A stretch of 64,000 nucleotides of DNA from Segetibacter koreensis DSM 18137 (GTDB taxonomy: Bacteria > Bacteroidota > Bacteroidia > Chitinophagales > Chitinophagaceae): the NCBI RefSeq assembly GCF_000374045.1, contig NZ_KB893323.1, positions 62,001 to 126,000 of the forward strand, read 5' to 3'. How positions within the stretch are numbered: the first letter of the stretch is position 1; each line of letters starts with the position of its first letter. The notes beneath the pieces are model-generated. The model was not told where the DNA came from. It did not search any database and worked only from the letters and a program-made list of their open reading frames with translations. A program made the position numbers and the translations under genes. Of this stretch, positions 26,884 to 35,328 are shown piece by piece.

Positions 26884-28389
26884 TTAATTATTGGCTTTCA
26901 TTGTTTGTTGCACCATGTTTATGATGCTTTTATCAAGTTCTTTCGCAGAGGTTTTTATGTATTCAATTATTTTAACGTTGGATGAACTGACCGGGTCTTC
27001 AATATCCAGAATTTCTGTTAGTCCCAGTATATTCGCCAACGGAACTCTTACTTTGTGCGAAGTGATAAAGGCTATTTCCTTTAGCTGCGCATTTTGCTGT
27101 TCAATTTTTCTTTGATGCAGTTTACTTTCTGTTATGTTTTGCAAAAAACAACCTACACCAAAAATTTTTCCAGATGCATTGTAAATAGGATTAAATCTAA
27201 GTCTCGTATGCCGACATTTATTATCAATTTCGAAGTCCATATCAACAGAAAATTTTTCACCCTTCAAAGCTCTTTCATACAGACTTTTCCATTTGGTATC
27301 AAACGCATTTTCTTTGTCATTACAAAACGCGACTTTCCCGATCCATACTTCTTCGCTAAAATAATGTTTATACCATTTTCTAAAGGGCTCATTAAAAGTA
27401 AAGTACCTGAAGTCACAATCAATTGACCAGATAAGATCTTGCGTATTGTTTATCAAAGCAGAAAGGTTTTGCTCGTTTTGATAAATCCTTAGTTCATCCT
27501 CTTTTTGCCTGGTAATGTCTCTAAAAAAAACACAAAATCCTCCCTTCTCAAAAGGATATGCCGATATACGATACCAGGCCTTTGTTCTTTCATAATATGT
27601 TTCAAAGTGCAGTGTCCGGCTTTTTTGTAACTCCAATGAATATTGCTTGTATAAAAATTTCTCTTTCATACTCGGAAAAAGATTGAATAACTTATGACCT
27701 TCAACTTTTTCTACCGACACTTCTACCATGCTTTTAAACAATTCATTGGCTTTTTGTATTGTCAGGTCATAACCAAGTATAAAAAAACCATCTGTAATAC
27801 TATTAAGAATAAGTCTTAGTTGTTTTTCTCTCCGGATTAATTCAGCTTTAGCATTTTCCAGTTCTGTAATTTCATATGCTGACAAGAGTATTGATTGTGC
27901 ATTTTTTAATGCAATTTCTCTTGTTGTTTCCTGGCAAATAATTACTTCTTTGTTTTTCTTTTGATGTTTATGAATATTACATTTTCCATCTATTTTATCG
28001 GTTGTTAGGCGTAATTGATCAATTGACATTTGTGCAAGTTCCTCTGTTGTGTACCCATATTTTTCTAAAGCCGCCTTATTTACATTGGTAAACTTTTTTG
28101 TCTCCAAATTATATAACAACATCGGTGTGGGAGTATTGTAAAACAAATCTTTGTATTCTGCCTGCGATTGCCGAAGTTGCTTATTAGAAGATTTAATCAT
28201 GAGATGCAAAAAAACGGTAACAGCACAAACAAAAAAACAGCCCTTAATAGTTTGTATATGCGTTATTTGAAATGAAGAGATATTTGTTTGACGATGTAAG
28301 AAAAACTTATCACTGAAAATTATCCAGACAATGCTCATTACCATAAAAGAAAAAGGGACTTGTATTTCAGATCGCTTCATAAATCTCAT
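26884..28389 (-). CDS. Membrane PAS-repeat sensor with HisKA but no ATPase domain
   Basis: Two membrane helices (about 12-28 and 44-65) are followed by three PAS regions (about 75-185, 190-300, 305-430). A final HisKA-type helix pair has His445 in ITSHKVRVPLANILG. The protein ends at residue 501, only 56 residues after the His, so there is no HATPase domain. I translated past the stop and found no remnant of one in the 170-base spacer. Either the domain was lost long ago or the protein naturally acts with an ATPase in trans or as a phosphate acceptor or dimerisation partner. Related Bacteroidota PAS proteins ending in SHxxRxPL boxes exist. The likely start is MRFMKRSEIQ, or the Met at residue 4. 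Confidence 0.85.
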   Translation of the reverse strand: MRFMKRSEIQVPFSFMVMSIVWIIFSDKFFLHRQTNISSFQITHIQTIKGCFFVCAVTVFLHLMIKSSNKQLRQSQAEYKDLFYNTPTPMLLYNLETKKFTNVNKAALEKYGYTTEELAQMSIDQLRLTTDKIDGKCNIHKHQKKNKEVIICQETTREIALKNAQSILLSAYEITELENAKAELIRREKQLRLILNSITDGFFILGYDLTIQKANELFKSMVEVSVEKVEGHKLFNLFPSMKEKFLYKQYSLELQKSRTLHFETYYERTKAWYRISAYPFEKGGFCVFFRDITRQKEDELRIYQNEQNLSALINNTQDLIWSIDCDFRYFTFNEPFRKWYKHYFSEEVWIGKVAFCNDKENAFDTKWKSLYERALKGEKFSVDMDFEIDNKCRHTRLRFNPIYNASGKIFGVGCFLQNITESKLHQRKIEQQNAQLKEIAFITSHKVRVPLANILGLTEILDIEDPVSSSNVKIIEYIKTSAKELDKSIINMVQQTMKANN

Positions 28390-28629
28390 GTGCCGAAGAT
28401 AACTTAAGGAATTATATATGGTATAGGATATTCACTTCGTAAAAATACGGCAGGTAGTGATATACAAGAGCTATGTAATATCTATTAGCAATAGAGTGCT
28501 GTTGTTGCTGTATAAAAATTCCATTTTCATATTTTTGTGCTACAAGCACTATTAGACACTATTGCGGATAATAAAAAATTATATTGCTTTTTCATCCAAA
28601 TTCTTATGAAACTTTACACAGGGTTAATA

Positions 28630-30288
28630 CTAGTGTGTTATAAGAACGAAATTGTCACCGTCGAACAATCCTTTATCACTTAGCTTCAAATGAGGTATAA
28701 CCAGAAGCGCCATAAAAGAAAGCGTCATAAATGGAGAGGATAATTTTGTACCAAGGCTTGCAGCCATCTTGTCAATCTCAGTATATTTTTTTGCCACGAG
28801 GTAACCATCTTTATCGCTCATTAAACCTGCGACTAGCAGGCCTAAGACCGTTGTAGCATTTTTGCTGACGCAACTTACTCCACCTTTTTCTTTTATTACA
28901 AGATTTACTGCTGTAGCAATGCTTTCATCATCTACCCCTACGGCAATAATATTATGACTGTCATGTGCGACGGTTGATGCTATTGCTCCTTCTTTAAAAC
29001 CAAAATTTTTAATCCAGCCAATAGAAACAGGCGCATTTTTATACCTGTTAATAACGACTATTTTCAATATGTCTTCATCAATGTTACTGTATAAAAAACC
29101 ACTAGCTTTGGTAAGCCTTGAGGCAGGCACGGCTAATTTGTTTGTAATAAGCTGGCCGTCCAATGCTTCTATAACAAAAATTTCATCATCTGCATTGTGC
29201 TTTGCAGGTACTGCAAAATCTGCAACTACTTTAAGTGCACAATCAAAGTGGTTTATACTTTCTGCAGCAACAGACAATATTCTTGTTACCCCGTTTTCCG
29301 CGACAAGTTTTCCATTGATATATGTTTGTAAAATATTAAATTTTACAAGGTCTTCAGCTATAATAAAATCAGCAGGATCGCCGGGACGAAGCATCCCAAC
29401 GTCGAGTTTATAATGCAATACAGGGTTTATGCATGCTGCCCGTAAAACTTTATAAACATCAATGCCTTTTGCTACAGCCCTTGCACATAATGTATTTATG
29501 TGTCCTTCCACCAGGCTGTCGGGATGCTTGTCATCGCTGCAAAACATTATATTATTTGCATTTTCATGAAGTAAATCTGCCAGCACTTCAAAATTTTTAG
29601 CTGCACTACCTTCCCTGATAAGAATTTTCATTCCATAATGAAGTTTATCGAGAGCTTCCTCTGCTGTAAAACATTCATGGTCAGTACTTATACCGGCTTC
29701 AATATATTGCTTTGCCTGTTCTCCGCGCAAGCCCGGAGCATGACCGTCTACAGGCTTATTTAGTTTATGTGCTGATGCTATTTTTTTTATTACTTCTTCA
29801 TCTTTAAACAACACGCCGGGAAAATTCATCATTTCACTCAGGTATCTAATATCATTCCGTTCAAGCAAATTTTCTACGTCATTTGCATTTAATTTAGCTC
29901 CGGCTGTTTCGTGAATGGTGGCAGGTACACAACTTGGAGCACCAAAATTAAATTTAAACGGTGCCTGTCTGCCGTTGTTGATCATAAACTCAACCCCTTT
30001 TAAACCACATACGTTCGCAATTTCGTGTGGATCACTTATTGTTGCAACGGTGCCATGCACAACGGCAAGCCGTGCAAACTCAACAGGTACTAACATACTG
30101 CTTTCTATATGCACGTGACTATCAATGAATCCTGGCAGTATAAAACCTTTCACTGTTTCATTTTCCAGCTTTGAGATGGTTTTTATTATTCCGTTTTCAA
30201 TTTCAATCGTCGCAGCATATATTGTTTCATTTGGTATATCAACAAGATTGCCTTTTACAGAAAATGTAAATTCATTAACCATACTCAA
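28630..30288 (-). CDS. ade: Adenine deaminase
   Basis: Converts adenine to hypoxanthine and ammonia in purine salvage; amidohydrolase superfamily, metal dependent, cytosolic. Motifs: [16 protein letters not shown] (metal His pair), [52 protein letters not shown] and the C-terminal [11 protein letters not shown] with [19 protein letters not shown]. 552 aa is the normal size. A 660-base spacer with several hairpins lies upstream, but I could not match it to a purine riboswitch. It probably forms a single-gene unit. Confidence 0.96.
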   Translation of the reverse strand: MSMVNEFTFSVKGNLVDIPNETIYAATIEIENGIIKTISKLENETVKGFILPGFIDSHVHIESSMLVPVEFARLAVVHGTVATISDPHEIANVCGLKGVEFMINNGRQAPFKFNFGAPSCVPATIHETAGAKLNANDVENLLERNDIRYLSEMMNFPGVLFKDEEVIKKIASAHKLNKPVDGHAPGLRGEQAKQYIEAGISTDHECFTAEEALDKLHYGMKILIREGSAAKNFEVLADLLHENANNIMFCSDDKHPDSLVEGHINTLCARAVAKGIDVYKVLRAACINPVLHYKLDVGMLRPGDPADFIIAEDLVKFNILQTYINGKLVAENGVTRILSVAAESINHFDCALKVVADFAVPAKHNADDEIFVIEALDGQLITNKLAVPASRLTKASGFLYSNIDEDILKIVVINRYKNAPVSIGWIKNFGFKEGAIASTVAHDSHNIIAVGVDDESIATAVNLVIKEKGGVSCVSKNATTVLGLLVAGLMSDKDGYLVAKKYTEIDKMAASLGTKLSSPFMTLSFMALLVIPHLKLSDKGLFDGDNFVLITH

Positions 30289-30460
30289 ATTATTTAAATA
30301 GAAAATACAAGGATTATTTTGCCAATTACTGTAAATGAAGTTATAAATAATTAAAATTAACCTATTTAAGCCTTGTCTGAAACTATTGCCACCAATAAAG
30401 TTCGTGGCAGAGAGAACCCATATGGTAAAAAGAAATTTGTTTGTGGGAGTAGTAAAACTA

Positions 30461-30488
30461 AAAAAGTCTTCCGGTAAGAAGACTTTTT
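30461..30488. terminator. Perfect 11-bp hairpin with A/T flanks
   Basis: AAAAAGTCTTC (30461-30471) pairs with GAAGACTTTTT (30478-30488) around CGGTAA. The A and T runs make it a terminator in either direction. On the plus strand it would end the proposed RNA. Confidence 0.6.
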
Positions 30489-30490
30489 AG

Positions 30491-30515
30491 AAGATTTTTA
30501 CAATTTAAAAATCTT
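30491..30515. terminator. Second hairpin directly after the first
   Basis: AAGATTTTT (30491-30499) pairs with AAAAATCTT (30507-30515). It begins two bases after the previous hairpin, forming a tandem pair. Confidence 0.4.
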
Positions 30516-30677
30516 TTAGAAAATACAAATTCACTTCAATAGGTTAGTAACGACCACTTGTTCTTGTGCAAATATCTCAATTAATTTGAAAGGCGTTATC
30601 TATAGAAGGTAAAATAATGCTCCATAAAGACATTATTTAAATTAATTTAAAAGACTGTATTAAACCTAAAACAATTA

Positions 30678-30716
30678 ACCCCGCCTTTTTTTTGCGGGGT
30701 CAGCTTTTTTGTTTTT
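30678..30716 (+). terminator. GC-rich terminator hairpin in the ade-trmD spacer
   Basis: ACCCCGC (30678-30684) pairs with GCGGGGT (30694-30700). CAGC and then two runs of T (30705-30710, 30712-30716) follow on the plus strand. The minus strand T-run is weak. No plus-strand gene ends here, so either an RNA does or it serves trmD inefficiently. Confidence 0.55.
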
Positions 30717-30948
30717 CCGTTAACCTCATGGTTTTTCAAGGTAATAGGAAAATTGTTGTCTCCTGGCTTTCAGGATTCTTTTGGATTTCTTTGGTTCTTC
30801 GGAAATTGGATAAAACGGGGCCATATCAAATATCAAGGGTACTTCGTATTTGATGATTCAAAGTTATGCCCTTTATTCTTACATCTTAAAGTTCAGTAAG
30901 GTTTTGAAATGCCCCAATCGGACATAACTTAAGAAAAATTCGATTTTA

Positions 30949-31626
30949 TTAATCACTTAATAAGTCAGGCCTTCTTTGTTTTGTTCGCTCTACTGATTGT
31001 TCTGTCCGCCATTCATCTACTTTTTTAGGGTCTCCCTGAATGAGTACTTCAGGTACTTTCCACCCTTTAAAGTCAGCAGGACGTGTATATACGGGCGGAG
31101 CCAGTAAATCATCCTGGAAAGAGTCAAAAAGGGCAGACGTTTCATTACTTAAAACTCCAGGTATCAGCCTGCCGATTGCATCCACTACTACTGCCGCCGC
31201 AAGTTCACCTCCGCTCAACACATAATCTCCTATCGAAATTTCCATTGTCACGTAATGTTGCCTTATCCGTTCATCTATTCCTTTATAATGACCACAAATA
31301 ATAAGAAGATTTTGCTTTAAAGATAAGCGGTTAGCAGTTTTTTGATCAAAACGGCTGCCATCGGGAGTCATATAAATAATCTCATCGTATTTACAATTCT
31401 CCTGCAATTTTTCTATGGCGTCCGCCAGCGGCTGGCACATCATTACCATTCCGGCTCCGCCACCAAACTGGTAGTCGTCTACCTGTTTCTGTTTGTGAGT
31501 ACTGTAATCGCGCAGGTTAATAACATTCACTTCAAATAAACCCTTTTCTTTTGCTCTTTTTAAAATCGAATGTGAAAAAGGGCTATCAAGCAAAGCAGGA
31601 ACCACACTAAGAATGTCAATTTTCAT
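30949..31626 (-). CDS. trmD: tRNA (guanine-N1-)-methyltransferase
   Basis: Methylates G37 next to the anticodon with S-adenosylmethionine and so prevents frameshifting; SPOUT-class knotted dimer. Motifs: DILSVVPALLDSPFSHSILKRA, YQFGGGAGMVMMCQPL, LIICGHYKGIDERI, EISIGDYVLSGGELA and PEVLIQGDPKKVDEWR. 225 aa is normal. In many bacteria trmD sits with rpsP, rimM and rplS, but here it stands apart, next to an S4 protein gene. A minus-strand TAAATTTG at 31638-31631 sits only four bases before the ATG; if real, the mRNA would be leaderless, but I do not rely on it. Confidence 0.97.
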   Translation of the reverse strand: MKIDILSVVPALLDSPFSHSILKRAKEKGLFEVNVINLRDYSTHKQKQVDDYQFGGGAGMVMMCQPLADAIEKLQENCKYDEIIYMTPDGSRFDQKTANRLSLKQNLLIICGHYKGIDERIRQHYVTMEISIGDYVLSGGELAAAVVVDAIGRLIPGVLSNETSALFDSFQDDLLAPPVYTRPADFKGWKVPEVLIQGDPKKVDEWRTEQSVERTKQRRPDLLSD

Positions 31627-31678
31627 TAAGCAAATTTAGTAATATTGGATCCTAACAGATTTTTAGATATTTTAAATT

Positions 31679-32071
31679 TTATACGTCTTCAACAAAATCA
31701 TCTAAATCTCTTCTTTCTTTTTTTGTAGGGCGTCCAATTTTACTTAATCTTTTACCGGTATGAAAAGATGCTGCCTGGGTTTTTATAAGGTCAGGATCTT
31801 CTTCGGGGGTTAAGTCGATATAATGTTTTATTGCTTCGCTATATTGCACCCTGTTTGCAAGTAACCCCGTCACTTTTATTATCCATTTTTTTGCTTCAGT
31901 CTTCACTTCATATTCATCGCCGACGTTAACAGGTTTGGAAGCTTTTACCGAATCTCCGTGCAATTTTATTTTGCCTTTTTCGCAAGCTTCGGCTGCAAGG
32001 CTCCTGGTTTTAAAGATCCGTATAGACCATAAATATTTATCTATTCGTAGTTTTTCTTTTGGTTCTGCCAT
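31679..32071 (-). CDS. S4-domain RNA-binding protein, Hsp15-like
   Basis: Small RNA-binding protein of 130 aa with an N-terminal S4 domain (RIDKYLWSIRIFKTRSLAAEACEKGKIKLHG and NVGDEYEVK) and a basic helical tail ending GRPTKKERRDLDDFVEDV. The Hsp15 family (heat-shock protein 15, YrfH/HslR in E. coli) binds 50S subunits carrying a stranded nascent chain and helps recycle them. The tail motif GRPTKKERR is typical. It lies 52 bases upstream of trmD on the same strand, so the two translation-related genes are probably cotranscribed. Confidence 0.9.
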   Translation of the reverse strand: MAEPKEKLRIDKYLWSIRIFKTRSLAAEACEKGKIKLHGDSVKASKPVNVGDEYEVKTEAKKWIIKVTGLLANRVQYSEAIKHYIDLTPEEDPDLIKTQAASFHTGKRLSKIGRPTKKERRDLDDFVEDV

Positions 32072-32134
32072 AATCTATTAATTGTTACTATTTCTTTTAT
32101 AATAACTGCCTCAATTTTGCTCCAAAATTAAAAT

Positions 32135-32172
32135 AAAAAGGATTGTTAGTATTAATGCTAACAATCCTTTTT
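32135..32172. terminator. 15-bp terminator hairpin after isocitrate dehydrogenase
   Basis: AAAAAGGATTGTTAG (32135-32149) pairs perfectly with CTAACAATCCTTTTT (32158-32172). It is placed between the end of the isocitrate dehydrogenase gene (32296) and the S4 gene start (32071), both minus, and its T-run serves the minus strand. Confidence 0.8.
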
Positions 32173-32295
32173 ATAAGCAACAAACTTTCAAATTTGTTGT
32201 TATTTTACTATTTGTATTGAAGATCAAATCAAAGCTTCAATGTGATTATAAAGCTGGCTAACAAAATAAGATCACGCTCAGATTTGGTTCGCAAT

Positions 32296-33750
32296 TTATT
32301 GTCCTGCAGCCAGGGAATAGGCTTTTTTGCCGTCCCAAACATTTAGAAGCTCTGTTGAGCATACTTTAAACTCCTGAGCAAGGTGACGGTAAAGCTCTAT
32401 AACATCAGTTTGTGTAATGGAAACTTCACCAACACTTTCAAAACGGCAGGCATAAGTGTTAACCAGGTTGGTAAACATACTGCCGGTTGGCCAGACCTGT
32501 GTACCTCGATTACTGATAGTAACGAGTTTAAATAATCCAAATGTATGGGCAAGGCATTTGGCTGCGACAACAGAAGGCTGTTCATTGCTTTCTATAAAAA
32601 AATCTACACCGATAATAGTTTCATTGGTATTTTCCCGATTTTCCAGCATTGGATTTTTATCGAGCTTAAAGACAGTTGGAGTAACCGGCATATTCTCGAG
32701 CAAAGGCTTCGGATTGTTGGCGGGAACCTTGCCAAAGTTACTTATAATGGCATCTGCAAATTGAGTAGTGTTGAGAGCGGGGACTGACTTATCTCCGAAA
32801 TCGCCGGTATGGTCACCTTGCTCTAATGTGTACAATAAAGCGTTTTCGATAGTAGCAGCACTGCGCATTAGTCCCACATGCCTTAACAATGCTATACCAC
32901 TAAGCAATAATGCGGTAGGGTTTGCAATATTTTTCCCCATTATATCAGGAGCGGTACCATGAACTGCCTCAAAAATAGAAATATGATCGCCAATGTTTGC
33001 AGAAGGAGCAAAACCAAGGCCGCCGACAAGCCCCGCGCAAAGGTCAGAAACAATGTCTCCCTGCAGGTTTGTTAAAACTACCACGTCAAATGCATCTGGC
33101 CGAGTGACCAATTTCATACAAAGGTCATCGACTATTATATCATCCGCCTTTAACTCCGGGTATTCTTTTGCAACCTCATAAAAAGTTTGAAGGAACAGCC
33201 CGTCTGTAAGCTTCATGATGTTGGCTTTGTGTCCGCAGGTTATCCTCCTCGTACCTTTCTTTTTAGCCATCTCGAAAGCATATTTTATAACCTGCAAACT
33301 GCCGGGATGAGTTATAAACCTGCGACTAAGCGCGACATCATGGGTAAGCATATGTTCAATGCCTCCATAAGTATCTTCAATATTTTCACGGACAATTGTA
33401 ATATCAATGGGAATTCCTGCTTTCGAAAAAACGGTATCTACTCCATGCAGCGTCTGAAAAACGCGTTTGTTAGCATAGGTATTCCATGTTTTGCGTGCAG
33501 TTACGTTAACACTTTTCACTCCTTTCCCTTTAGGAGTCTCCATAGGTCCCTTAAACAAAATGCCTAAGTTTTCTATTGTTTGTTGCGCCCGCGGCGTCAT
33601 GCCATTGCTATACCCTTTATCAAAAACCCATTTACCCATATCTACATATTCATACTCTAGCGGCACATTGGCCGCCCTGAAAATATGAAGTACTGCTTCC
33701 ATGATTTCCGGTCCTATTCCATCCCCTTTGGCTACAGCAATTTTTGTCAT
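32296..33750 (-). CDS. icd: Isocitrate dehydrogenase, long (Thermus/Rickettsia) type
   Basis: TCA-cycle enzyme that oxidises isocitrate to 2-oxoglutarate, with NADP or NAD. Motifs: VAKGDGIGPEIMEAV at the start, GPMETPKGKGVKSVNVTARK in the substrate site, IVRENIEDTYGGIEHM, VVLTNLQGDIVSDLCAGLVGGLGFAPSANIG and FEAVHGTAPDIMGKNIANPTALLLS. Residues from about 350 to 484 form an extra C-terminal domain found in Thermus and Rickettsia-type enzymes and absent from the E. coli enzyme. The frame extends upstream to 33840, but the ATG at 33750 gives the conserved start (MTKIAVAKGDGIG). It is a single-gene unit ended by a strong terminator. Confidence 0.93.
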   Translation of the reverse strand: MTKIAVAKGDGIGPEIMEAVLHIFRAANVPLEYEYVDMGKWVFDKGYSNGMTPRAQQTIENLGILFKGPMETPKGKGVKSVNVTARKTWNTYANKRVFQTLHGVDTVFSKAGIPIDITIVRENIEDTYGGIEHMLTHDVALSRRFITHPGSLQVIKYAFEMAKKKGTRRITCGHKANIMKLTDGLFLQTFYEVAKEYPELKADDIIVDDLCMKLVTRPDAFDVVVLTNLQGDIVSDLCAGLVGGLGFAPSANIGDHISIFEAVHGTAPDIMGKNIANPTALLLSGIALLRHVGLMRSAATIENALLYTLEQGDHTGDFGDKSVPALNTTQFADAIISNFGKVPANNPKPLLENMPVTPTVFKLDKNPMLENRENTNETIIGVDFFIESNEQPSVVAAKCLAHTFGLFKLVTISNRGTQVWPTGSMFTNLVNTYACRFESVGEVSITQTDVIELYRHLAQEFKVCSTELLNVWDGKKAYSLAAGQ

Positions 33751-33925
33751 AATTATGAATTTTACATTAATGTGATAAAGATAAGTTTTGTGCCAGCCTC
33801 CGGAAATAAAATGTGTGGAGTTTACCAGCTGAGAAAACAAGCCAATCTTTTATATTCTGATACTTTTTTAGTAATAGTTCTTTTTATATTTAAACATTTT
33901 CCTGATCTTCTTCCTGCTACTTTTC

Positions 33926-35206
33926 TTAAAACTCGTAGCCAATATCCTTTCTGAAATACATTCCTTCGAAAGAAATTTCATTTAAAACTTCCGTTGATTT
34001 ATCCACTGCCTCTTTTATATTTTTTCCAAATGAAGAAACTGCTAACACCCGCCCCCCATTCGTAAGGATATCACCATTATTTTGCTTTGTGCCTGCATGA
34101 AAAATTAAAATATCATTTTCTTTTTTCACATTTTCCAATCCGGTTATTTTAATATCCTTTTTGTAATTTCCCGGGTATCCACCACTTACCGCCATTACTG
34201 TGCAACATGCTCTTTCATCGGTTTCAATTGTACATGTTTGCAAGCCACCTTTATCAACGGCCTTAAGCAACTCAACAAAGTCATTTTTTAGTTTTGGCAG
34301 TACCACTTCTGTTTCGGGGTCTCCCATCCGGCAATTATATTCTATTACAAATGGCTCATTGTTTACATTTATCAACCCAAAAAATACAAAACCTTTATAA
34401 TCAAGCTTTTCTTCATGTATTCCTTTAATCGTAGGAGCAATAATCGTTTTTTCAACTTTATTCATAAAAACATCATTAACAAACGGAACAGGACTAACGC
34501 AACCCATTCCACCTGTATTCAATCCGGTATCTCCCACTCCTATTCGCTTATAGTCCTTTGCATGACCAATAATTTTATAGTCCTTTCCATCTGTCAATAC
34601 AAAAACACTTACCTCTATTCCCTGCAGGAATTCTTCAATCACAACTTTGGCACTTGCTTCCCCAAACTGCCTTTCTTTAATCATTGACGTAAAAACTTTT
34701 TGTGCCTCAGCAACCGTTTCGCAAATAACCACCCCTTTGCCGGCCGCGAGACCATCAGCTTTTAAAACAATTGGCTGGCTATGTTGCTGTAAATATTGAA
34801 GACCTTCTTCAAAATTAGCATCCGTAAACTCTGCATAAGATGCTGTGGGTATATTATGACGCTGCATAAAATGTTTAGAAAAAGCTTTACTTCCTTCCAG
34901 TTGAGCTGCAGCTGCAGATGGACCAATAAGTATTATATTCTTCAGGGATTCATCTTCTTTAAAATAATCATATATGCCCATTACCAGTGGATCTTCGGGC
35001 CCTACGACAACCATGTCAATTTTCCGGCTCAAACAAATTTCTTTTACTGCATCAAAGTCCGTTACCGATACATTTATATTCTCCCCACATAAGGCCGTTC
35101 CGGCATTTCCCGGAGCGGTAAATAACTGAGAACAATGTGAACTTTGTTTTATTTTCCATGCAAAAGTATGTTCGCGTCCACCTGCGCCTAGTATAAGTAT
35201 GTTCAT
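33926..35206 (-). CDS. purD: Phosphoribosylamine-glycine ligase
   Basis: ATP-grasp enzyme, second step of purine synthesis, joins glycine to phosphoribosylamine. Motifs: MNILILGAGGREHTFAWKI at the start, DMVVVGPEDPLVMGI, GPSAAAAQLEGSKAFSK, PIVLKADGLAAGKGVVI and ITVNGG-like C-terminal domain (DILTNGGRVLAVSSFG). RMGDPETEVVLPKL supplies the metal site. 426 aa is normal. A near-consensus -7 element (TACTTTCG on the minus strand, 35244-35237) lies 31 bases before the start. No other pur gene is adjacent. Confidence 0.97.
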   Translation of the reverse strand: MNILILGAGGREHTFAWKIKQSSHCSQLFTAPGNAGTALCGENINVSVTDFDAVKEICLSRKIDMVVVGPEDPLVMGIYDYFKEDESLKNIILIGPSAAAAQLEGSKAFSKHFMQRHNIPTASYAEFTDANFEEGLQYLQQHSQPIVLKADGLAAGKGVVICETVAEAQKVFTSMIKERQFGEASAKVVIEEFLQGIEVSVFVLTDGKDYKIIGHAKDYKRIGVGDTGLNTGGMGCVSPVPFVNDVFMNKVEKTIIAPTIKGIHEEKLDYKGFVFFGLINVNNEPFVIEYNCRMGDPETEVVLPKLKNDFVELLKAVDKGGLQTCTIETDERACCTVMAVSGGYPGNYKKDIKITGLENVKKENDILIFHAGTKQNNGDILTNGGRVLAVSSFGKNIKEAVDKSTEVLNEISFEGMYFRKDIGYEF

Positions 35207-35328
35207 AGTAAAAGTTAATAAGCAACTAAATGAGAGCGAAAGTAGAAACTATTTACGGTATGAAATTTTTTGAAAGTCGTTTATTGAAATTTCTGCTTAT
35301 TTTCATCGTAATTAATATTAATCGATAA

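Larger units (their letters stand above)
30289..30948. other. Structured intergenic region, possible ncRNA
   Basis: 660 bases without a recognisable gene, between the trmD stop and the ade start (both minus). The plus strand shows two paired segments, GCCAC/GTGGC around 30388-30408 and CCCATA/TGTGGG around 30417-30448. A perfect 11-bp hairpin (30461-30488), a second 9-bp hairpin (30491-30515) and a GC-rich hairpin with a T-run (30678-30716) follow. Further on, ATCAAATA (30825-30832) pairs with TATTTGAT (30847-30854). The layout suggests a structured plus-strand RNA ending at 30488 or 30516, but no known family was identified. Confidence 0.35.

Noticed and set aside
30289-30470. Purine riboswitch upstream of ade
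   Set aside because: I could not find the conserved core or a P1 stem on the minus strand.
31631-31638. Promoter box TAAATTTG for trmD
   Set aside because: It sits four bases before the ATG without a -33 box and may be a chance match in AT-rich DNA.
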